Origin: a bacterium
Lineage (GTDB): Bacteria > Sumerlaeota > Sumerlaeia > MVZB01
DNA: 11,279 bases
NCBI GenBank assembly: GCA_023480605.1
Contig: JAMCWS010000433.1
Location: 1-11,279 of the forward strand
Direction: 5' to 3'
The first letter of the stretch is position 1. Each line of letters opens with the position of its first letter. The notes below the pieces were generated by a model. That model was not told the origin of the DNA. It did no database searches and worked only from the letters and a program-made list of their open reading frames with translations. The position numbers and the translations under genes are program-made. Below are positions 5,414 to 10,431 of this stretch, one piece after another.

Positions 5414-5862
5414 TGCTGAAATTACACGAATTACCGGCCGATCCGGGCAAAACTCAGAAGAAGCGGCGCGTCGGCCGCGGCGAAGGTTCCGGCTGGGGCC
5501 GCACCGCCGGCAAAGGCAACAAGGGCAAAAAGTCGCGCTCGGGCGCGCCCAAGGGCGCCGGGTTCGAGGGTGGCCAGATGCCGATGATCCGGCGCCTGCC
5601 CAAGTTCGGCTTCAGCAACGATCGTTATCGTTTGAAACGGGCCGAAATCTCCCTCGGCCAACTCGAGAAGTCTTTCGAAGAAGGTGCGACGGTGGATTTC
5701 GCCGCTTTGACCGAGAAACGACTCGTCTCCAAACAGGCTGAATACGTGAAGGTGTTGGCCAACGGCGCCGTGACTAAAAAACTCGCGGTCAAGCTCCACG
5801 GCTTCTCGGCCAAGGCGCGCCAGGCCATCGAGTCCGCCGGCGGCACGTGTGAAACGGTCTAA
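5413..5862 (+). CDS. rplO: 50S ribosomal protein L15
   Basis: L15 is a late-assembly protein reaching deep into the 50S subunit. The N-terminal half (about residues 15-55) is the usual Gly/Lys/Arg-rich RNA-binding extension with Arg-Arg-Val-Gly-Arg-Gly-Glu-Gly-Ser-Gly-Trp-Gly-Arg-Thr and Phe-Glu-Gly-Gly-Gln-Met-Pro. The globular part carries Arg-Arg-Leu-Pro-Lys-Phe-Gly-Phe and ends with Ala-Ile-Glu-Ser-Ala-Gly-Gly. Length is 149 aa, typical. The ATG overlaps the rpmD stop by one base, implying translational coupling; a GAGGTCGAGG stretch inside the rpmD end could serve as ribosome-binding site. secY starts only two bases after its stop. Confidence 0.97.
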   Translation: MLKLHELPADPGKTQKKRRVGRGEGSGWGRTAGKGNKGKKSRSGAPKGAGFEGGQMPMIRRLPKFGFSNDRYRLKRAEISLGQLEKSFEEGATVDFAALTEKRLVSKQAEYVKVLANGAVTKKLAVKLHGFSAKARQAIESAGGTCETV

Positions 5863-5864
5863 CC

Positions 5865-7274
5865 ATGATTGGCGCCCTTATTAACATTTTTCGCATCCCC
5901 GATCTGCGGCGCAAGGTGCTCTTCAGCCTGGCGATGATCGTCGTCTACCGCGTCGGGGCGCATGTGCCCACCCCCTTCATCGACCCCATCAAGGCTTCCG
6001 AAGCCTTCGGCAAGACCTTCGGCGGGAGCGGCGTGCTGGGGGTGGTCGACATGTTCAGCGGCGGCGCTTTCCGCCAGATGACGATCTTCGCCCTGGGCAT
6101 CATGCCCTATATTTCGGCGTCGATCATCATCCAGTTGCTGACGGCCGTCTGGCCCAAGCTCGAAAAGATCGCCAAGGAAGGCGAAGCCGGGCGCAAGAAA
6201 ATCACCCAGTGGACCCGTTACGGCACCGTGGGTCTGAGCCTTTTCCAAGGCCTGGGCATCGCCATGCTGCTCATCAAGCAGGACCTGAGTCTCATTCCCA
6301 GCCATCCGATTCTCTTCTCCTTCGTCACCTCGATGACCATGTGCACGGGTACATGCTTCATCATGTGGCTGGGTGAAAAAATCACCCAGCATGGCATCGG
6401 CAACGGCATATCGCTTGTCATCACCGTCGGCATCATCGCGCGTTATCCGGCCGACTTCGCGATCGCGGTCCAGTCCATCCGCGCCGGGTCGATGACGGTC
6501 CTCGCCCTGCTGCTGCTGCTCTGCACGACGGCGCTCGTGGCGGCCCTCATCGTGCTGGGCCAGGTGGCCAACCGCAAAGTGCCCGTCCAGCACGCCCGGC
6601 GCATGGTGGGCCGGCGGATGATGCAGGGGGGCAACACCTTCATCCCGCTCAAGCTCAACACCGCCGGCGTCATCCCCGTCATCTTTTCCTCGGCCATTCT
6701 GACTTTCCCCAGTTACTTCCTGGCCTCGGCCGGCGGCGGCGTTCTGGCCTCGATCAACAACTGGCTCCAGATCAACTCGACCCACAATATGTATAATTTC
6801 CTCGGCTGGGAATCGGGCGGCATCCTCAATCTGGCCAAAGTGGTCAATATTTACAGTGTCGCCTACATTATCCTGACCGGCTTTTTCTGCTACTTTTACA
6901 CGGCCATCACGCTGAACCCGATCGACCTGGCCGACAACCTCAAAAAAAGCGGCGCCTTCATCCCCGGCATCAAGCCGGGCAAGCACACCGCCGATTACAT
7001 CGACCACATTCTGGTGCGGATTACGACCGTCGGCGCTTTGTTCCTGATCTTTGTCGCCATGGTGCCCGAGGTGCTTTACGTCTGCTTCGACATCCCCTAC
7101 ATCGTCGCCCAGATCGCCGGCGGCACGGGCCTGATTATCGTCGTCGGCGTACTGCTCGACACGATGAAGCAGATCGAATCGCAATTGCTGATGCGTCATT
7201 ACGAAGGCTTCAAATACGCCGGCCTGGCCGGCGGCGGACGGACGCGCCGCCCCGTCGTCCGGCTGCGCAAGTAA
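5865..7274 (+). CDS. secY: Protein translocase channel subunit SecY
   Basis: SecY is the ten-helix inner-membrane channel that with SecE and SecG moves proteins across or into the membrane, driven by SecA or the ribosome. Family landmarks are Met-Phe-Ser-Gly-Gly-Ala (63-68), Phe-Ala-Leu-Gly-Ile-Met-Pro-Tyr-Ile-Ser-Ala-Ser-Ile (75-87), Lys-Glu-Gly-Glu-Ala-Gly-Arg (104-110), Gly-Ile-Gly-Asn-Gly-Ile-Ser (177-183), Pro-Leu-Lys-Leu-Asn-Thr-Ala-Gly-Val-Ile-Pro (261-271) and Asn-Leu-Lys-Lys-Ser-Gly-Ala-Phe-Ile-Pro-Gly (358-368). It is 469 aa, about 25 longer than E. coli SecY (443). Most of the excess lies in the periplasmic segment between TM7 and TM8 (about 300-330). The position of E. coli Arg357 is Lys370 here. 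It starts two bases after rplO without a clear ribosome-binding site, so coupling is likely. Confidence 0.98.
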   Translation: MIGALINIFRIPDLRRKVLFSLAMIVVYRVGAHVPTPFIDPIKASEAFGKTFGGSGVLGVVDMFSGGAFRQMTIFALGIMPYISASIIIQLLTAVWPKLEKIAKEGEAGRKKITQWTRYGTVGLSLFQGLGIAMLLIKQDLSLIPSHPILFSFVTSMTMCTGTCFIMWLGEKITQHGIGNGISLVITVGIIARYPADFAIAVQSIRAGSMTVLALLLLLCTTALVAALIVLGQVANRKVPVQHARRMVGRRMMQGGNTFIPLKLNTAGVIPVIFSSAILTFPSYFLASAGGGVLASINNWLQINSTHNMYNFLGWESGGILNLAKVVNIYSVAYIILTGFFCYFYTAITLNPIDLADNLKKSGAFIPGIKPGKHTADYIDHILVRITTVGALFLIFVAMVPEVLYVCFDIPYIVAQIAGGTGLIIVVGVLLDTMKQIESQLLMRHYEGFKYAGLAGGGRTRRPVVRLRK

Positions 7275-7276
7275 GA

Positions 7277-7300
7277 GCGGACGCCCGGCGGCGGGTCCGC
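7277..7300 (+). other. Hairpin after secY
   Basis: GCGGAC (7277-7282) pairs with GTCCGC (7295-7300) around a 12-nt GC-rich loop, two bases after the secY stop. The sequence directly after is CAAACAGG, so this is not a canonical intrinsic terminator; a TTTTT run lies much further on at 7338-7342. The 84-nt gap to adk has no convincing promoter. Confidence 0.35.
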
Positions 7301-7358
7301 CAAACAGGCCGCGGGCTATCCTGGCATCGGTCGAGTCTTTTTCAGGCGAACGTTTATC

Positions 7359-8054
7359 ATGACTGAGACGACCGGCACATCCAAGTTGATCGCCTTGTTC
7401 GGGCCGCCAGGATCGGGCAAGGGAACCCAAGCCGAATACCTGGTGCGCGATTACGACCTATATCATCTGTCGACCGGCGACCTGTTGCGCGCCGAGATCA
7501 AGCAGGGCACCCCGCTGGGGCGGCAGGCCGACGAAGTGATCAAGTCGGGCGCCCTCATGCCCGACGCCATCATCCAGGGTATGATCCGCAACCAGGTCAA
7601 CTCCGTTCTGGGCGAGAAGGCCGGCATCCTTTTCGACGGTTTCCCGCGCACGGCGGCCCAGGCCGACTTCCTCGATGGCCTGTTGGCGGAACTCGGGTTG
7701 GCGATGAAGGCGGTCGTCTTCCTCGCCATCGACGCGGAAAAATTGATCGATCGCCTGACCGGCCGGCGGACTTGCCGGAACTGCGGCGCCGTCTATCACG
7801 TCAAGTCCTCCCCTTCGCGCCGAGAGGAGGTGTGCGACAAATGCGGCGGGCCGCTTTATCAGCGCCCCGACGACAATCGCGATTCGATCGCCGAGCGTCT
7901 GGCCGCTTACGAGCGCCAGACCTATCCTGTGCTTCAGGCCTACGAAAACAAAGGCCTGCTGGTGCGGGTCGACGGCGACCAGTCGCGCGAAGCGGTCTAT
8001 CGTGATATCGCCGGCGCGCTCGACCGGATTCTCGCGATCCCGGGGCGGGACTAG
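7359..8054 (+). CDS. adk: Adenylate kinase with zinc-binding LID
   Basis: Adenylate kinase interconverts ATP + AMP and 2 ADP in the cytoplasm, balancing adenine nucleotides. The P-loop Gly-Pro-Pro-Gly-Ser-Gly-Lys-Gly-Thr is at residues 15-23. The AMP-binding part has His-Leu-Ser-Thr-Gly-Asp-Leu-Leu-Arg (36-44) and Phe-Asp-Gly-Phe-Pro-Arg-Thr (92-98). The LID domain starts with Arg-Leu-Thr-Gly-Arg-Arg (132-137) and holds four cysteines, Cys139, Cys142, Cys159 and Cys162, as in zinc-containing forms known from Gram-positive and other bacteria. Length is 231 aa, slightly above the usual 214-220, partly through an eight-residue N-terminal extension. The ribosome-binding site is weak (an AGGCGA at 7345-7350, 8 nt before the ATG). 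secY-adk-map order is common outside the enterobacteria. Confidence 0.98.
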   Translation: MTETTGTSKLIALFGPPGSGKGTQAEYLVRDYDLYHLSTGDLLRAEIKQGTPLGRQADEVIKSGALMPDAIIQGMIRNQVNSVLGEKAGILFDGFPRTAAQADFLDGLLAELGLAMKAVVFLAIDAEKLIDRLTGRRTCRNCGAVYHVKSSPSRREEVCDKCGGPLYQRPDDNRDSIAERLAAYERQTYPVLQAYENKGLLVRVDGDQSREAVYRDIAGALDRILAIPGRD

Positions 8055-8060
8055 GGCAAC

Positions 8061-8065
8061 GGAGG
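8061..8065 (+). promoter_or_regulatory. Ribosome-binding site for the GTG-started map gene
   Basis: GGAGG lies 12 nt before the GTG at 8078. The next in-frame starts lie well inside the conserved N-terminal region, so the GTG is the best supported start. Confidence 0.65.
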
Positions 8066-8077
8066 CTTGAGCGGCCT

Positions 8078-8824
8078 GTGGATCGGATCGTGCTGAAAAC
8101 CCCGGCGGAGATCGCCACCATGGAGCGGGCCGGGGCCGTTCTTCACGAGGTGATGGATTTGCTGGCCGAGCAGGTCGTTTCGGGCATCACGACCCTTGAA
8201 CTGGACCGGTTCGCCAAGGCGGAGTTGGAAAAACGCGGAGCGATACCGGCCTTCCTCGGGCTGTACGGGTTTCCGGGAACGCTCTGCACCTCCGTCAACG
8301 AGGAGGTCGTCCACGGAATTCCGGGCCCGCGGGCGCTCAGGGAGGGCGATATCATCAGTATCGACGTGGGATTGGTCAAGGACGGCTATTACGCCGACAT
8401 GGCCCGCACCCTGCCGGTGGGGAGGATCGACGAAGATTCACGGCGGTTGATTGAGGTGACCGTCGAGGCGTTGGAGATCGGGATCGAATGTCTGGTTCCC
8501 GGCAAGCGCCTGGGCGACCTTTCGGCGGCGATCCAGACTTTTGTCGAGCGGCAGGGATTCTCGGTCGTTCGCGAATACACCGGGCACGGCATCGGCCAGA
8601 AGCTCCACGAGGAGCCCAAGGTGCCCAACTACGGCCAGGCGGGCCGGGGAATCCGTTGGCAGCCGGGCATGGTGATCTGCATCGAGCCGATGGTGAACGC
8701 CGGGGTGGCGGCCACCCGAACCCTGGACGACCAATGGACGGTGGTGACGGCCGACGGCATGCGCTCGGCCCACGCGGAACATACGGTGGCGGTGACGGCG
8801 GATGGCCCCCGAGTGCTGACTTGA
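8078..8824 (+). CDS. map: Methionine aminopeptidase, type I
   Basis: This enzyme removes the N-terminal methionine from nascent proteins at the ribosome exit, after the formyl group has been taken off. The dinuclear metal ligands of the pita-bread fold are all present: Asp96 (Ser-Ile-Asp-Val-Gly), Asp107 (Tyr-Ala-Asp-Met-Ala-Arg-Thr), His170 (Gly-His-Gly-Ile-Gly), Glu203 (Ile-Glu-Pro-Met) and Glu234 (Ala-Glu-His-Thr). The catalytic His79 lies in Val-Val-His-Gly-Ile-Pro. No type II insertion and no N-terminal zinc-finger extension is present, so it is the plain type I form (248 aa; E. coli 264). It begins with GTG, 23 nt after adk. A 158-nt gap with promoter-like sequence follows before infA. 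Confidence 0.97.
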   Translation: MDRIVLKTPAEIATMERAGAVLHEVMDLLAEQVVSGITTLELDRFAKAELEKRGAIPAFLGLYGFPGTLCTSVNEEVVHGIPGPRALREGDIISIDVGLVKDGYYADMARTLPVGRIDEDSRRLIEVTVEALEIGIECLVPGKRLGDLSAAIQTFVERQGFSVVREYTGHGIGQKLHEEPKVPNYGQAGRGIRWQPGMVICIEPMVNAGVAATRTLDDQWTVVTADGMRSAHAEHTVAVTADGPRVLT

Positions 8825-8881
8825 AAAGGCGGGCCGACGCCGCCGACGGATGGATTTGGACGATGGCGCGCGAAAAAAGGC

Positions 8882-8910
8882 TTGATTCCTCGCGCCGCGA
8901 TCGGTAGGAT
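8882..8910 (+). promoter_or_regulatory. Predicted sigma70-type promoter before infA
   Basis: TTGATT (8882-8887) and TAGGAT (8905-8910) each match four of six consensus bases and are separated by exactly 17 nt. A run of six A (8873-8878) lies just upstream of the -35, as in UP elements. Transcription would start near 8917, about 66 nt before the infA ATG. It would allow infA, rpmJ and the alpha operon genes to be transcribed apart from secY-adk-map. This is a motif match only. Confidence 0.5.
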
Positions 8911-8921
8911 CTTGGTTTTGC

Positions 8922-8958
8922 TTGCAGTGTGAGCACGGCGAGGGGCCGCGCACTGCGA
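8922..8958 (+). promoter_or_regulatory. Stem-loop in the predicted infA 5' leader
   Basis: Bases 8922-8931 pair with 8949-8958 (ten pairs, two of them U-G), and after a four-base bulge CGGC (8936-8939) pairs with GCCG (8945-8948), leaving a GAGGG apical loop (8940-8944). The hairpin would begin about five bases after the predicted transcription start. The loop resembles a Shine-Dalgarno sequence but lies 38 nt before the infA ATG, too far to serve it directly. The role, whether mRNA protection or control, is inferred. Confidence 0.4.
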
Positions 8959-8982
8959 TCCTGGGTCGATGGCTGCTGACGT

Positions 8983-9201
8983 ATGGCTAAGGAAGACGCG
9001 ATCGAACTGACCGGAACCGTGATCGAACCGCTGCCCAACGCCATGTTTCGCGTGGAGTTGGAAAACGGTCTGAAGGTTCTGGCGCACATCTCCGGCAAGA
9101 TGCGGATGCACTTTATTCGCATTCTGCCCGGCGACAAGGTCACCGTCGAACTGTCGCCCTACGACCTGACCCGAGGGCGGATCACGTTCCGCTTTAAATA
9201 A
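8983..9201 (+). CDS. infA: Translation initiation factor IF-1
   Basis: IF-1 is a single OB-fold protein that occupies the 30S A site during initiation and works with IF-2 and IF-3. The 72-aa product has the family length and sequence: Met-Ala-Lys-Glu-Asp-Ala-Ile-Glu start, Gly-Thr-Val-Ile-Glu-Pro-Leu-Pro-Asn-Ala-Met-Phe-Arg-Val, then Leu-Ala-His-Ile-Ser-Gly-Lys-Met-Arg and Pro-Gly-Asp-Lys-Val-Thr-Val-Glu-Leu-Ser-Pro-Tyr-Asp-Leu, ending in Gly-Arg-Ile-Thr-Phe-Arg. The usual Met-Arg-Met-His-Tyr-Ile reads Met-Arg-Met-His-Phe-Ile. No clear Shine-Dalgarno sequence precedes the ATG, unlike most neighbours. Preceded by a candidate promoter and leader hairpin; rpmJ follows after 33 nt. Confidence 0.97.
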   Translation: MAKEDAIELTGTVIEPLPNAMFRVELENGLKVLAHISGKMRMHFIRILPGDKVTVELSPYDLTRGRITFRFK

Positions 9202-9234
9202 AGCCCCACGCAATCCTGAGGGAGACGCACTCAC

Positions 9235-9348
9235 ATGAAGGTTCGCGCGTCCGTAAAAGCGATTTGCCAGAAATGCAAAATCATCCGCCGCAAGGGGGTG
9301 CTGCGGGTTATCTGCGAGAACCCGAAGCACAAGCAGCGGCAAGGCTGA
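9235..9348 (+). CDS. rpmJ: 50S ribosomal protein L36, zinc-binding type
   Basis: L36 is the smallest ribosomal protein and organises 23S rRNA near the factor-binding side of the 50S subunit. The 37-residue product reads Met-Lys-Val-Arg-Ala-Ser-Val-Lys and ends His-Lys-Gln-Arg-Gln-Gly, the classic sequence. Zinc ligands are Cys11, Cys14, Cys27 and His32, so it is the C+ form. A GAGGGAG at 9218-9224 lies 10 nt before the ATG. The gene lies between infA and rpsM, the normal place. It is complete, with a TGA at 9346-9348. A GC-rich hairpin follows. Confidence 0.97.
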   Translation: MKVRASVKAICQKCKIIRRKGVLRVICENPKHKQRQG

Positions 9349-9364
9349 CCCGCCGTGCCGCCGG

Positions 9365-9388
9365 CGCCCCCCCCGGCGCCCGGGGGCG
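9365..9388 (+). other. GC-rich hairpin in the rpsM leader
   Basis: CGCCCCC (9365-9371) pairs with GGGGGCG (9382-9388) around a 10-nt loop; the 5' arm lies in a run of eight C (9367-9374). It occupies the 77-nt gap between rpmJ and rpsM and is not followed by T. In E. coli S4 represses translation from the rpsM leader through a pseudoknot; I cannot show an equivalent structure here. Confidence 0.4.
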
Positions 9389-9410
9389 GGGATTCATCGC
9401 AAGCGTTTGA

Positions 9411-9417
9411 GGGAGGA
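9411..9417 (+). promoter_or_regulatory. Ribosome-binding site that supports the rpsM TTG start
   Basis: GGGAGGA lies 8 nt before a TTG codon at 9426, from which the S13 N-terminus Met-Ala-Arg-Ile-Ala-Gly-Ile is read. No ATG or GTG gives a full-length S13. Confidence 0.8.
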
Positions 9418-9425
9418 TCAGTTCC

Positions 9426-9812
9426 TTGGCACGTATCGCCGGCATCGATATTCCACGTGACAAACGTGTTGAGATTGGTTTGCGCTACATCTACGGCGTG
9501 GGTCCGGCCATTTCCAGCCGGATTTTGACGCTGGCTCATGTCAACCCCGACACCCGCGTGCGCGACCTGACCGAAGAAGAGGTCAGCCGCATCAACTCCC
9601 TCCTGCAGGAGGCGGATTTCAAAGTCGAGGGCGACCTGCGGCGCGAAGTCCAGATGAACATCAAGCGCCTCATGGATATCGGTTGTTACCGGGGAACCCG
9701 TCATATTCGCGGGCTGCCCGCCCGCGGCCAGCGCACCCGGACCAACGCCCGCACGGCCAAGGGTCCGCGCAAAACCGTCGCCGGCAAGAAGAAGGTTCCG
9801 CCCAAGGGCTGA
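9426..9812 (+). CDS. rpsM: 30S ribosomal protein S13
   Basis: S13 sits in the 30S head, forms bridges to L5 and 23S rRNA and contacts P-site tRNA through its C-terminal tail. The product is 128 aa (usual 115-128). It begins Ala-Arg-Ile-Ala-Gly-Ile-Asp-Ile-Pro-Arg-Asp-Lys-Arg-Val, then Ile-Tyr-Gly-Val-Gly with the helix-two-turn-helix segment Ser-Ser-Arg-Ile-Leu. The middle has Ile-Asn-type helices and Arg-Arg-Glu-Val-Gln-Met-Asn-Ile-Lys-Arg-Leu-Met, followed by the hallmark Cys-Tyr-Arg-Gly-Thr-Arg-His. The end is Gln-Arg-Thr-Arg-Thr-Asn-Ala-Arg-Thr and a Lys-rich tail. Initiation at TTG is unusual for such an abundant protein and may lower its translation. First gene of the alpha operon. Confidence 0.97.
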   Translation: MARIAGIDIPRDKRVEIGLRYIYGVGPAISSRILTLAHVNPDTRVRDLTEEEVSRINSLLQEADFKVEGDLRREVQMNIKRLMDIGCYRGTRHIRGLPARGQRTRTNARTAKGPRKTVAGKKKVPPKG

Positions 9813-9919
9813 GGCGGCGCCCCGGTTTCGCATCATCCCAGCGCGGCGGCACGATGCCGATATCCCGCGCCCGAACCGCCCCCCGGCGGGGCAACGATCC
9901 ACCAGGTTAGGTAAGAGGC
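9813..9919 (+). other. Gap between rpsM and rpsK
   Basis: This 107-nt gap holds no convincing ORF or promoter. It contains a short GC stem, CCGCC (9876-9880) with GGCGG (9885-9889). The rpsK ribosome-binding site is weak: an AGGTAAGAGG stretch at 9909-9918 directly precedes the ATG. Confidence 0.3.
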
Positions 9920-10318
9920 ATGGCAAAACGAGATCCCAAAGCGGCCAAAACCCGCAAAAAAGTCAAAAAGAACGTAGCCTACGGCATCGTGCATCTCCAG
10001 GCCACTTTCAATAACACGATCATCACGATCGCCGACCGGGCCGGCAACACCATCTCCTGGGCCTCGGCCGGGACGTCCGGTTTCAAGGGATCGCGCAAGA
10101 GCACGCCCTTCGCGGCCCAGCTTGCGGCCGAAAACGCCGCCAAGCGCGCCATGGACAACGGGATGCGGACGGTCGAAGTTTACGTCAAGGGCCCCGGTTC
10201 GGGCCGTGAGGCGGCCGTGCGGTCGCTCCAGGCCGCGGGGCTGGAAATCAAGCTGATCCGCGACGTCACGCCGATTCCGCACAACGGCTGCCGTCCGCCC
10301 AAGCGCCGCCGCGTCTAG
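9920..10318 (+). CDS. rpsK: 30S ribosomal protein S11
   Basis: S11 lies on the 30S platform next to the mRNA exit and helps form the path of the Shine-Dalgarno helix. The 132-aa product has the family hallmarks: a basic N-terminus with Lys-Lys-Val-Lys-Lys-Asn-Val-Ala-Tyr-Gly, then Ala-Thr-Phe-Asn-Asn-Thr-Ile-Ile-Thr-Ile (residues 28-37), Ala-Ser-Ala-Gly-Thr-Ser-Gly-Phe-Lys-Gly-Ser-Arg-Lys-Ser-Thr-Pro and Val-Lys-Gly-Pro-Gly-Ser-Gly-Arg-Glu. The end is Asp-Val-Thr-Pro-Ile-Pro-His-Asn-Gly-Cys-Arg-Pro-Pro-Lys. Asn122-Gly123 corresponds to the Asn-Gly site that forms isoaspartate in E. coli S11. Normal position between rpsM and rpsD. Confidence 0.98.
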   Translation: MAKRDPKAAKTRKKVKKNVAYGIVHLQATFNNTIITIADRAGNTISWASAGTSGFKGSRKSTPFAAQLAAENAAKRAMDNGMRTVEVYVKGPGSGREAAVRSLQAAGLEIKLIRDVTPIPHNGCRPPKRRRV

Positions 10319-10334
10319 TCGGCCGCCGGGGCGT

Positions 10335-10370
10335 ATCTCGGCGGATGAAATTCGCCGGGATTTGTGATTG
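10335..10370 (+). terminator. Terminator-like hairpin between rpsK and rpsD
   Basis: Bases 10335-10345 pair with 10351-10361 in an 11-bp stem (two U-G pairs, five G-C pairs in the core) with a five-base loop TGAAA. The following bases TTGTGATTG (10362-10370) are U-rich but interrupted, so termination would be partial at best. It may act as an attenuator that sets the ratio of rpsM-rpsK to rpsD-rpoA transcripts, or simply as an RNA stabiliser. Confidence 0.35.
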
Positions 10371-10378
10371 AATATACT
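10351..10378 (+). promoter_or_regulatory. Possible promoter before rpsD
   Basis: TATACT (10373-10378) matches five of six -10 bases and lies in an AT-rich island unlike the surrounding DNA. The best upstream -35 is only TTCGCC (10351-10356), three of six matches at 16-nt spacing, and it overlaps the hairpin stem. A weak prediction. Confidence 0.25.
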
Positions 10379-10414
10379 TTGGAACGGGGGTTCGGCGCGG
10401 CCGGCCCCACCCAC

Positions 10415-10419
10415 GGAGG
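10415..10419 (+). promoter_or_regulatory. Ribosome-binding site that supports the rpsD GTG start
   Basis: GGAGG lies 12 nt before a GTG at 10432, which gives the expected S4 N-terminus Met-Ala-Arg-Tyr. No ATG is available at that position. Confidence 0.75.
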
Positions 10420-10431
10420 GACTGAAAGCCA

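Noticed and set aside
7317..7322. TATCCT as a -10 element for adk
   Set aside because: No acceptable -35 hexamer lies 16-18 nt upstream; the position holds GC-rich hairpin sequence.
7277..7342. Intrinsic terminator after secY (hairpin plus TTTTT)
   Set aside because: The T run lies about 38 nt beyond the stem, so the pair cannot act as a standard terminator.
5859..7430. A 523-codon open frame on the - strand across secY
   Set aside because: It is antisense to secY, runs in Asp/His/Gly/Arg-rich low-information sequence typical of the shadow frame of GC-rich genes, and resembles no family. secY accounts for the DNA fully.
8969..9010. A 13-codon upstream ORF (ATG at 8969) overlapping the infA start
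   Set aside because: It has no clear ribosome-binding site and is too short to judge. It is kept only as a remark in the infA leader finding, not as a gene.
8376..9342. Long - strand open frames across map, infA and rpmJ
   Set aside because: They overlap three well-supported + strand genes and the translations look like antisense artefacts, rich in Arg, Pro and Ser.
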